Part shown: positions 23,823 through 31,691 of the stretch, one piece after another | How the letters are laid out: every line of letters starts with the position of its first letter | Numbering within the stretch: the first letter of the stretch is position 1 | Origin: Beijerinckia indica subsp. indica ATCC 9039 | GTDB taxonomy: Bacteria > Pseudomonadota > Alphaproteobacteria > Rhizobiales > Beijerinckiaceae | DNA length: 64,000 nt | NCBI RefSeq assembly: GCF_000019845.1 | Contig: NC_010581.1 | Location: 3,789,501 to 3,853,500, forward strand | Direction: 5' to 3' | Program-made: the position numbers and the translations under genes | Notes under the pieces: model-generated | What the model saw: the letters and a program-made list of their open reading frames with translations, nothing else | What the model was told of the DNA's origin: nothing | Databases searched by the model: none

Positions 23823-25019
23823 ATGGATCAGAGTCTCGCGCAAGGCCAAGGTCAAGATCGAGGAACAGACATCCTGCAACGGCCGCTGGCCCCTCCCCTG
23901 CCCCCGCGCGGCCTGTTGCGGCTGGGGCCGATCGGGCGGCGGCGCCTTTCCAATTTCACGGCCAACAAACGCGGCTTTTGGTCCCTGATCCTCTTTCTCA
24001 TCCTCTTCACGCTCTCGCTCTTTGCGGAAGTCATCGCCAATGACCGGCCGCTCGTGATTTCCTATAAGGGCGAGATCCTGTTGCCGCTCTTCCACAATTA
24101 TCCGGAAGAAAAATTCGGCGGCTTTCTGGCCGAGACCGATTATCGCGATGCGGTCATCGCTCAGGAGATCGAGGCCAATGGGTGGATGATCTGGCCACCG
24201 ATCCGCTATTCCTACCAGACCATCAACCGGCAATTGCCGACGCCCGCCCCCTCGCCGCCGACCTGGATGCTGAGCAAAGAGCAATGCGCGAGCGCCGCGG
24301 CGCGTTTCGGTGGCACGCAGAAGGATCAAGGCTGCCAATCGATCGAATGGAACTGGCTCGGCACTGATGATCAGGGCCGCGATGTGCTGGCCAGGCTCAT
24401 CTATGGCTTTCGCCTGTCGATTCTGTTCGGCCTGATTCTGTCGGCGATTTCCTCCGCCGTCGGCATAGCGGCGGGCGCGATCCAGGGCTATTTCGGCGGA
24501 TGGATCGATCTCGTCTCGCAAAGGATCATCGAGATCTGGTCATCTCTGCCGCATCTTTATCTGTTGATCATCGTCTCTTCGATCATCACACCAGGTTTTT
24601 TCGTCCTGCTCGGCATTCTTCTCTTGTTTTCCTGGGTCGCGCTGGTCCACCTCGTGCGCGCCGAATTTTTGCGCGCCCGCAATCTCGAATATGTTAAGGC
24701 CGCCCGCGCGCTGGGACTGACCGATGCTGCGATTATGGTCAAACATGTCCTGCCCAATGCCACGGTCGCGACGCTCACCTTCCTGCCCTTCGTTCTCAAC
24801 AGCTCGATCACGACGCTAACGGCGCTCGATTTTTTAGGGTTCGGCCTGCCGCCCGGCTCGCCCTCGCTCGGTGAGCTTTTGTTGCAAGGCAAATCCAATC
24901 TGCAAGCGCCATGGCTGGGCCTGACCGGCTTTCTCGTAATGGCGATCATGCTCTCGCTGCTCGTCTTCATCGGTGAGGCCGTGCGCGACGCCTTCGATCC
25001 GCGCAAGATTTCGGATTGA
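23823..25019 (+). CDS. yejE: peptide ABC transporter permease YejE
   Basis: A 398-residue DppC/OppC-type permease. The first helix is WSLILFLILFTLSLFAEVI; a large periplasmic domain (about 65-175) holds DYRDAVIAQEIEANGWMIWPPIRYSY and ends with the conserved WNWLGTDDQGRDVLAR. The EAA loop is EYVKAARALGLTDAAIMVKHVLPNA. The N-terminal 40 residues form a proline-rich cytoplasmic extension. It overlaps or abuts yejF at its 3' end. Confidence 0.95.
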   Translation: MDQSLAQGQGQDRGTDILQRPLAPPLPPRGLLRLGPIGRRRLSNFTANKRGFWSLILFLILFTLSLFAEVIANDRPLVISYKGEILLPLFHNYPEEKFGGFLAETDYRDAVIAQEIEANGWMIWPPIRYSYQTINRQLPTPAPSPPTWMLSKEQCASAAARFGGTQKDQGCQSIEWNWLGTDDQGRDVLARLIYGFRLSILFGLILSAISSAVGIAAGAIQGYFGGWIDLVSQRIIEIWSSLPHLYLLIIVSSIITPGFFVLLGILLLFSWVALVHLVRAEFLRARNLEYVKAARALGLTDAAIMVKHVLPNATVATLTFLPFVLNSSITTLTALDFLGFGLPPGSPSLGELLLQGKSNLQAPWLGLTGFLVMAIMLSLLVFIGEAVRDAFDPRKISD

Positions 25020-25024
25020 AGCCT

Positions 25025-26677
25025 ATGAACACACCAATGAGTGCCTCGACTCCGCTGCTCACCGTCGAAAACCTGTCGATCGCTTTTCGCCAAGGGAGCC
25101 TCGAAAAAGGGGCGCGCGAGACGCGTGTCGTTTCGGATGTCTCCTTTACCCTCGCGCCAGGGCGCACTTTGGCGCTCGTCGGGGAATCGGGTTCCGGCAA
25201 ATCGGTGACGGCGCTCTCCCTGGTGCGGCTCCTCGGCGCGAATGCCCATATCCAGGGCCGCGCCTTGTTCAAGGACAGAGATCTCTTCGCCTGCACGGAA
25301 TCGGAGCTGCGAAAGTTACGCGGCGGCGCGATCACCATGGTGTTCCAGGAGCCGATGACCTCGCTTAACCCGCTCCATAAGGTCGAGCATCAGATCGGCG
25401 AAATTCTCTCCTTGCACGGCATGCGTGGAGAGAAAGCGATCCGCGCCCATGTGATCGAACTTTTGGAGGAAGTCGGCATTCGCGACGCGGAAAGCCGATT
25501 GTCTTCCTATCCGCATCAGCTTTCCGGCGGCCAACGTCAGCGTGTCATGATCGCGATGGCGCTCGCCAACCGCCCGGATCTTCTGATCGCCGATGAGCCG
25601 ACGACCGCTCTCGACGTCACCGTCCAGGCCCAAATCCTTACCCTTCTCCAAAACCTGCAGCGCAAGCATGGCATGGCCATGCTGTTCATCACCCATGATC
25701 TTGGGATCGTGCGCAAGATCGCCGATGATGTGGCGGTGATGTGCAAGGGCGAAATCGTCGAGGCGAAGCCCGCGGCCGCATTATTCGCGGCGCCGCGCCA
25801 TTCCTATACACGCGCTTTGCTCGCCGCCGAGCCGAAGGGCACGGCGCCGCCCGACGATTCATCCAAACCGGTTCTCGTTAAGACCGACAATCTCCGCGTC
25901 TGGTTTCCCATCAAGCGCGGCCTGCTGCGGCGGACGATCGGCCATGTCAAGGCAGTCGATGGCGTCAGCCTGACATTGCGCGAGGGCCAGACCGTCGGTG
26001 TCGTCGGGGAATCAGGCTCGGGCAAGACGACGCTCGGCCTTGCGCTTTTGCGGCTCATTTCCTCGCAAGGCCCGATCGTCTTTCTCGGCCAGCGGATCGA
26101 TGGTTTGCGCAATATTGCCATGCGGCCCTTACGGGCCGAGATGCAGATCGTGTTTCAGGACCCTTATGGTTCCTTGTCACCACGTCTTTCGGTCGGTGAC
26201 ATTGTCGCCGAGGGATTGGGCCTCAAGAACCACCGTCTTTCAATCACAGAACGACGCGAGACGGTCGCCCGGGCTCTGGCCGATACGGGCCTTGATCCGG
26301 CAACCATGGATCGTTACCCGCATGAATTTTCCGGCGGCCAACGCCAGCGCATCGCCATCGCGCGGGCCATGGTCCTCGCGCCGAAATTCGTGATGCTGGA
26401 TGAGCCGACCTCGGCGCTCGACATGTCGGTTCAGGCACAAATCGTCGATCTTCTGCGCGACCTCCAGGCCAAACGCGGCCTCGCCTATCTGTTTATCAGT
26501 CATGATCTGAAAGTGGTGCGTGCCCTCGCCAACGACATCATCGTGATGCGCCAGGGCAGGGTCGTCGAACAAGGCCCGGCACATACAGTGCTGACGCAGC
26601 CGAAAGATGCCTATACGCAAGCGCTGTTTGCCGCTGCTTTCGATATCGAGGCGTCACACAACAACAACACCTTATAA
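25025..26677 (+). CDS. yejF: peptide ABC transporter, tandem ATPase YejF
   Basis: A 550-residue protein with two ABC domains in one chain, as in YejF. Domain 1 has Walker A GESGSGKS (about 53-60), signature LSGGQRQRVMIAMAL and Walker B LLIADEPTTALD; domain 2 repeats these as GESGSGKTTLGLALL, FSGGQRQRIAIARAM and FVMLDEPTSALD. It powers uptake by YejAB E through ATP hydrolysis. The ATG at 25025 lies six bases after the yejE stop; a TTG overlapping that stop is an alternative. It completes the operon. Confidence 0.95.
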   Translation: MNTPMSASTPLLTVENLSIAFRQGSLEKGARETRVVSDVSFTLAPGRTLALVGESGSGKSVTALSLVRLLGANAHIQGRALFKDRDLFACTESELRKLRGGAITMVFQEPMTSLNPLHKVEHQIGEILSLHGMRGEKAIRAHVIELLEEVGIRDAESRLSSYPHQLSGGQRQRVMIAMALANRPDLLIADEPTTALDVTVQAQILTLLQNLQRKHGMAMLFITHDLGIVRKIADDVAVMCKGEIVEAKPAAALFAAPRHSYTRALLAAEPKGTAPPDDSSKPVLVKTDNLRVWFPIKRGLLRRTIGHVKAVDGVSLTLREGQTVGVVGESGSGKTTLGLALLRLISSQGPIVFLGQRIDGLRNIAMRPLRAEMQIVFQDPYGSLSPRLSVGDIVAEGLGLKNHRLSITERRETVARALADTGLDPATMDRYPHEFSGGQRQRIAIARAMVLAPKFVMLDEPTSALDMSVQAQIVDLLRDLQAKRGLAYLFISHDLKVVRALANDIIVMRQGRVVEQGPAHTVLTQPKDAYTQALFAAAFDIEASHNNNTL

Positions 26678-26749
26678 GGCAATCCATTCCACTAAGCTGG
26701 CTTGAGGCAGGTGGCGTTTCCTCGCTGGAAAATGCTTGCTTAGCCATCC

Positions 26750-27148
26750 ATGAAAGACACGTCGATCATGTCCAGATGGTCCCTTTCGATCCTGTTCTTC
26801 GCCGGGCTCGCTGGCGCTGCGGGCCTCATCACCGCCGCGTCCGCCGCCCATGTCACCCAGGACCCGTTCCTGAACACCGCCGCGTCGATCCTGCAGGTGC
26901 AGGCTGCCGCAACCATCGCTATTCTCGCGTTCGCAGGGCCTGAACGTGGCCATTGGTTTCTCAAGGCCGCCGCCTCGCTGCTCCTTGGCGGCTGTTACCT
27001 TTTTGCCGGCGATCTCCTCTTCCACGCCTGGCGCGGCGAGCGGCTCTTCCCCATGGCCGCACCGCTCGGCGGCAGTCTGATGATCATCGGCTGGATTGGC
27101 GTGGCCTTGGCGGCATTAGTGCGGCTGATACGGCCGCAAACAAAATAA
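26750..27148 (+). CDS. DUF423-family small membrane protein
   Basis: A 132-residue protein with four hydrophobic helices (about 10-28, 45-62, 70-88 and 105-124). The closing block FPMAAPLGGSLMIIGWIGVALAAL matches the DUF423/YgdD pattern of a conserved PxGG and W in the last helix. The function of the family is unknown. ATGs at 26750 and 26768 are both possible. It follows yejF by 70 bases in the same direction but is probably a separate unit. Confidence 0.8.
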   Translation: MKDTSIMSRWSLSILFFAGLAGAAGLITAASAAHVTQDPFLNTAASILQVQAAATIAILAFAGPERGHWFLKAAASLLLGGCYLFAGDLLFHAWRGERLFPMAAPLGGSLMIIGWIGVALAALVRLIRPQTK

Positions 27149-27321
27149 AATGATGCCATGGCCCCTGCTCCGGGGACCACTTTCCAGCCCATTCAGGGCA
27201 GGCGGATGCATCTGCTGTTCATCACTCTTTCGTCAGCGTAGTTTTCTGTCATGTCCCACGCTGGACAAGAGACGATCAGACAGGCACAGTTAAATTTACT
27301 CGATCCGGCAGGTTCAAGCTC

Positions 27322-27723
27322 ATGGCATCCGCCCTCGCTGTTCAGAACATCCAAAAGCCGCGTCTTTTAATCGTCGAGGATGAGCCTTTCATCCTTCTGA
27401 CCCTTGAGGATATGCTGTCCGATCTCGGCTGCACCGTCGCCGGCTCGGTGACGCGGGTCAGCGAAGCCCTGGATTTTATCGAACGCGAGTCGATCGACGG
27501 GGCCCTGCTCGACGTCAATCTGGGGCATCAAAAGATCGACCCGGTGGCTGATCGTCTCGCTGCCCTCGGCCAGCCTTTCATTTTTACAACCGGTTATGGA
27601 CCGTCTGGTGTCCCGCCGACCCATAATCAGCGTCCCGTGCTGCAAAAGCCCTTCCGCATGGACGATCTCGCGAAAATCCTGCGCGCCGAGTTCAAACTCG
27701 ACCTCATCACCCTTGATTCTTGA
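27322..27723 (+). CDS. single-domain response regulator (CheY-like receiver)
   Basis: A 133-residue receiver domain with no output domain. The acidic pocket is E19-D20-E21, the phosphorylated aspartate is Asp64 (ALLDVNL), Thr89/Thr90 and Lys109 (LQKPF) complete the switch site. Such stand-alone receivers act through protein contacts, often in Rhizobiales stress or motility pathways. No histidine kinase gene is nearby. Residues before 12 are not part of the fold, so the start is not well fixed. Confidence 0.92.
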   Translation: MASALAVQNIQKPRLLIVEDEPFILLTLEDMLSDLGCTVAGSVTRVSEALDFIERESIDGALLDVNLGHQKIDPVADRLAALGQPFIFTTGYGPSGVPPTHNQRPVLQKPFRMDDLAKILRAEFKLDLITLDS

Positions 27724-28382
27724 TGGATTTTTCCGGGATCGATGAGAGCTGAAAGTGCCTTGATGGCGACAAAGTCGTCAGCCACTTTCGGACTCGCTAA
27801 CGGTAGTGCTGTCGGTAAGTCCTTCCAGGATGCCCGCATTCAGGAAATCTGGTTCGACGAACTCGCCATCATTATTCCCGCTTGTTCCTTGCCAGCTTGT
27901 CCCCGGCCTGAGGGACGAGGCCTCGGTTTTGTGCTACACTTTTCAACTGTGATTTGGCATTTTAATGCCAAGATCCCGGATAGTGACCCTTGGTTTCTTT
28001 TTGAATGTTCGCTTTTTCAGACCGTTAGCGAACATTCAAGAATGGCTCAGCGGTCATTCTTGATGACCGATGCTACAAGGTCGCCACGACGACCAAAGAC
28101 ACATCCGCCCCAATTGTTCTCATGGATGAGAAGGATAAGCCATCCGGCCGGGCCTTTTGATCCGCAAACCGCCGAAGCCACGCATGTTCGACACATTATT
28201 CCCGCGCGATCAATCCCGATAGACCAAGCTCGAGGCCACACGGATCCGGCCCCAAAGCATCTTCCCCACTCCCCGCCTGACCGGTGCAAACAGTTTCAGG
28301 CGTCCTTCCGAGAGTTTCGGATCGAGGATTTATCCTCCCCTCTCCTTCTTCTCGCTGATCGAATAAGGGACCGCCAAACAGC
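27724..28382. other. long intergenic region with hairpins, no supported gene
   Basis: A 214-codon open frame (27742-28386) crosses most of this stretch, but its composition (many Pro, Arg, Ser and His, no conserved pattern) suggests it is not translated. Two inverted repeats lie inside: TTGGCAT-TTTA-ATGCCAA at 27954-27971, and the perfect 12-base pair TTGAATGTTCGC/GCGAACATTCAA at 28001-28039. Confidence 0.5.
28001..28039. repeat. perfect 12-bp inverted repeat, hairpin
   Basis: TTGAATGTTCGC (28001-28012) and GCGAACATTCAA (28028-28039) are exact complements around a 15-base loop. It sits 280 bases downstream of the response regulator gene and 340 bases before the AsmA gene. It may be a terminator (a TTTTT lies in the loop, not after the stem) or a dyad operator. 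Confidence 0.6.
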
Positions 28383-30350
28383 ATGAGCATGGGTCGATCC
28401 GCAATGCAGAGCCTCGCTTCCCTGACCCGCTTGGAATGGCGCCACCATAAATGGGCATCGCGCTCGGCCATTGGCTTGGGGATTCTCATGGCGCTCGGCA
28501 TAATTGTGTCGCTCGTTGCTCCCTGGCTGTTCTCCGCCTCAGCTCTGCGTGGCGAAATCGAGGCACAGATCCGAGCCACCACCGGTCTCGCAGTCCAATC
28601 GCATGGACGAGCGGTGCTCGTCGTCCTGCCGGAGCCGCATGTCAATATCGAAGCGGTCAGTTTCGCCGATCCGTCCGGGGCCCTGCGTATCGAAACCCCC
28701 ATGCTGAAGGGTTATTTCCAGGTTCTGCCGCTGCTCCTGGGACGCCTCGAAATCGCTTCCGCCAGCCTTTTCGATGCCCATATGGTCATTGATCTCGATG
28801 GCCGGCCCATGCCTTCGGACAGCGCCATCGGCCGCGCCGCCGATGCACGGCCCGCCACGGCGCAAGCGGCGCGCACTGATGCGATCAATCTCGGCGTCCT
28901 CAATCTCATCAATGGACAGGCCTTGCTGAAAAGCCGGACGAGTCCGGAAGAGCATCTCATCAAGGCTATCAATGTCACGCTTGATTGGCGGCAATTGGGA
29001 GCCGCCGCACAATTGATCGGTTCAGTCGAATATCACGATCAATCGATCGATCTCTCCGCCTGGATCGCCAAACCCGTCGAACTACTGCGTGGCGGCCCTT
29101 CCGACATTACCTTGCGGCTGGAAGCCCCTTCCCTCTCTTTGTCAACACGAGGCCGGCTCGGCAGCGAACCGCAATTCCACTTCAATGGGCAGATGGAGGC
29201 CACAACCCCGGCTTTGCGTGACCTCCTTGCTCTGGGTGATCGTTCCTTGCCGCTCCCAGGCCCCTTCAACGATATTGTCGTCAGTGCCAACACCGTAATC
29301 GAGAATGACAATGCCGCGTTCAGCAATCTCCATCTCGAGATCGACGGCAATCGCTTCGAAGGTGCTTTGGCCATGCAAGGCCTCAGCGGCAAGCCCATTC
29401 TCTCGGGGACGCTGGCGACAAACCTTTTGTCCTTGACGCCCTGGCTCGAACGCTTGCCCGGCATTCGCGGCTCGGATGGCCAATGGAGCTCGGATCCGTT
29501 CAATTTCACGCCCGAAGATTGGTCGGATCTCGATCTCCGCATTTCCGCCTCGCGCCTGCGCTTCGCCCCATTCGAATTGCAGGATGCCGCCGTTTCCATC
29601 ATGACCCGCGACGGACGCCTTGAATTGGCGGTTCCCGCCGCCAAGGCCTATCAAGGCGCTTTCAAAGGCCGGGCCTCGCTGAAACTCGATCCCGACCGGC
29701 TCGATTTCCGGGCTAATGCCACGCTCTCCGGTCTCGACCTCGCCGCATTCTCGCTCGATGCCTATGGGCAGCGCCGCCTCGGTGGCCTGGTGACCGGCAC
29801 CGCCAATCTCGAAGGCGGCGGTACCGACATGGCCGCGCTGATGCGCACCATCGAGGGGCATGTCCAGGTCAATATTCTGCAAGGAGAAATCGAGGGCCTC
29901 GCGCTCGATCAAGCCTTGAAGAATTTGGAAAACCGTCCGCTCGCTTTGGTCGCCGCTATTCGTGGTGGCCGCACCCTCTATGACGAAGGCACGTTGGGTC
30001 TCAACATCACCAAGGGGGTCGCCGTGATTGAGGATGGGCTCCTGCAGAGCCCGAGCCTGCGTCTCGGATTCGGTGGTGAGACGGATATTGGCGAAAGATC
30101 CATCAATCTCCATGCCGTGGCCACGCCCGTTATGGGCTTGTCCACGGCACCCTTGCCGGCCAATGCCGCCAAATCCGGCGGAGACCGCCCGCAATTCCGT
30201 TTCGATCTGGTCGGCTCCTGGGATGATCCCTCCTTGGTCCCGGACGTGCGGAGCCTGATCCGCCATTCGAACGCGGCCGCGCCCCTCTTTGATGAGAAAT
30301 CGAAGGCCACTCCACACGGGCCGTCATCACAAGCGGAAACGCAGCCGTGA
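28383..30350 (+). CDS. AsmA-family envelope protein
   Basis: A 655-residue protein with one N-terminal membrane helix (about 24-46, IGLGILMALGIIVSLVAPWLF) and a large periplasmic part rich in beta strands. The start of the periplasmic domain (EIEAQIRATTGLAVQSHGRAVLVVLPEPHVNIEAVSF) and the C-terminal block EGHVQVNILQGEIEGLALDQAL, with GLNITKGVAVIEDGLLQSP, match the AsmA pattern. AsmA-like proteins are bridge-like lipid transfer or outer-membrane assembly factors. AAGGGA precedes the ATG; a second ATG six bases on is also usable. It is a single gene. Confidence 0.9.
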   Translation: MSMGRSAMQSLASLTRLEWRHHKWASRSAIGLGILMALGIIVSLVAPWLFSASALRGEIEAQIRATTGLAVQSHGRAVLVVLPEPHVNIEAVSFADPSGALRIETPMLKGYFQVLPLLLGRLEIASASLFDAHMVIDLDGRPMPSDSAIGRAADARPATAQAARTDAINLGVLNLINGQALLKSRTSPEEHLIKAINVTLDWRQLGAAAQLIGSVEYHDQSIDLSAWIAKPVELLRGGPSDITLRLEAPSLSLSTRGRLGSEPQFHFNGQMEATTPALRDLLALGDRSLPLPGPFNDIVVSANTVIENDNAAFSNLHLEIDGNRFEGALAMQGLSGKPILSGTLATNLLSLTPWLERLPGIRGSDGQWSSDPFNFTPEDWSDLDLRISASRLRFAPFELQDAAVSIMTRDGRLELAVPAAKAYQGAFKGRASLKLDPDRLDFRANATLSGLDLAAFSLDAYGQRRLGGLVTGTANLEGGGTDMAALMRTIEGHVQVNILQGEIEGLALDQALKNLENRPLALVAAIRGGRTLYDEGTLGLNITKGVAVIEDGLLQSPSLRLGFGGETDIGERSINLHAVATPVMGLSTAPLPANAAKSGGDRPQFRFDLVGSWDDPSLVPDVRSLIRHSNAAAPLFDEKSKATPHGPSSQAETQP

Positions 30351-30589
30351 CATGAAATGGTTGTTCCATCCACATGATGATGGTTGCGATCAATGACAAT
30401 TGGACTCTTCTTGGATTTTCGCTAACCTTTTGAAGGCACAGCTCTTCAAGAAAGACATACAATCGATCCGACTGATCAGCAGGCAGTCTATTTCATAATA
30501 TTTTACTTCGTTTTCATCAGATACACGGATTCTTCCCTGTAAAAGACTTGTGTCGATTCCGTCGTTCCCATTGCCCAAGGAATGAGCCC

Positions 30590-31570
30590 ATGCCGGCCAC
30601 CGACCTCGTTACCGGGATTACACGCTTACCCGCCATTGTCATGGCGCGCTTGCTCCGCCAAGATCCTTCCCACGGCCAAGACCCGTTCAGCGATCATCGA
30701 CGCGATCACGCTAGGGGGATGGAGTCCAGACCCGGCTTCCCGCTATCAGGTGCGGTTCCAAGCACGATCTCCGGTGTCGCTCTCGCCGCGAGCCTGATGC
30801 TTGGTCTTTCGCCCGCCCATGCCGCAACCTGTCGCGATCCACGGGGCTTTGAGGCTTTTCTGGACGATATGAAGCACGAGGCCTCGGCCCAGGGCATTTC
30901 CTCCTCCACGATAGCCAGCGCGCTCGATAATGTTTCTTATGATCCGAGCATCGTGTCCAAGGATCACGGGCAGCATGTGTTCCGGCAAAGTTTCGAGCAG
31001 TTTTCCGGCCGCATGGTGAGCAGCTACCGCTTGCACAAGGGCGCCGCTTTGATCAAACAATATGCCGGCGTATTCAACCGAATTGAGCAGCAGTTCGGCG
31101 TGCCCGCGCCAATCATTGTCGCGATCTGGGGACTTGAGACCGATTTCGGCGCGGTGAACGGCAATACGCCAACCTTCCGCGCCTTGGCGACCCTTGCCTT
31201 CGACTGCCGGCGCTCACCGATGTTCCAAAGCGAATTGATCGACGCCTTGCGTGTCGTTCAACGCGGCGATCTTCCCCCTTCCGCCATGCGCGGAGCCTGG
31301 GCGGGCGAGATCGGACAAACGCAATTCATGCCTTCATCCTATTATAAATTCGCGGTGGATTTCTCCGGCAACGGCCGCCGCGACCTGATCCATGATGTCC
31401 CGGATGTATTGGCCTCGACCGCCAATTTCCTGTCCAGCTACGGTTGGAAACGCGGCGCTGGCTGGGCGCCTGGCCAACCCAATTTTCCAGTTATCAAGGA
31501 ATGGAACAAGGCCGATGTCTATTCTCGGACCATCGCCTATTTCGCGACACGCCTCAATGGCGGCGATTGA
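30590..31570 (+). CDS. lytic murein transglycosylase (MltB-like)
   Basis: A peptidoglycan-cleaving enzyme of the SLT_2/MltB fold. The domain runs from FEAFLDDMKHEASAQGIS to the C-terminus, with the catalytic glutamate in IWGLETDFGAVNGN and the family blocks RALATLAFDCRR and GEIGQTQFMPSSYY. A signal peptide (TISGVALAASLMLGLSPAHA) precedes it, so it acts in the periplasm. The start is uncertain: the ATG at 30590 has AAGGA eight bases upstream but puts about 60 residues before the signal; the ATG at 30719 would give a normal signal but lacks a spaced binding site. There is no C-terminal peptidoglycan-binding domain. Confidence 0.88.
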   Translation: MPATDLVTGITRLPAIVMARLLRQDPSHGQDPFSDHRRDHARGMESRPGFPLSGAVPSTISGVALAASLMLGLSPAHAATCRDPRGFEAFLDDMKHEASAQGISSSTIASALDNVSYDPSIVSKDHGQHVFRQSFEQFSGRMVSSYRLHKGAALIKQYAGVFNRIEQQFGVPAPIIVAIWGLETDFGAVNGNTPTFRALATLAFDCRRSPMFQSELIDALRVVQRGDLPPSAMRGAWAGEIGQTQFMPSSYYKFAVDFSGNGRRDLIHDVPDVLASTANFLSSYGWKRGAGWAPGQPNFPVIKEWNKADVYSRTIAYFATRLNGGD

Positions 31571-31578
31571 GTACTCCT

Positions 31579-31674
31579 AGTATCGAGAACCACAGATTCT
31601 CGATACGTCATTTTTTAAACCGTATCCACTCTCATTGAACCGCGACGAGTCGCGCTTCAATGAGGGTGGATACT
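31579..31674 (+). repeat. two-hairpin interspersed element, copy 1
   Basis: A 96-bp copy of an element found three times here. It begins AGTATCGAGAAC and ends GGTGGATACT, with terminal AGTATC/GATACT inverted repeats. It folds as a short hairpin (GTATCGAGAACC-ACA-GATTCTCGATAC, one mismatch), a T-rich linker, and a long hairpin (GTATCCAC...CTCATTGAA / TTCAATGAG...GTGGATAC). It lies between the convergent transglycosylase and molybdenum-dehydrogenase genes, eight bases after one stop and 17 before the other, so it may double as a terminator. Confidence 0.85.
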
Positions 31675-31691
31675 ACCGCCATCAATTCCAT

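Noticed and set aside
27742..28386. 214-codon frame as a gene
   Set aside because: Composition is unlike neighbours, hairpins lie inside, and no recognisable motif is present.
30548..30718. Extended N-terminal domain of the lytic transglycosylase
   Set aside because: The first 57 codons look like untranslated or poorly conserved sequence ahead of a normal signal peptide, although a good ribosome binding site at 30590 leaves doubt.
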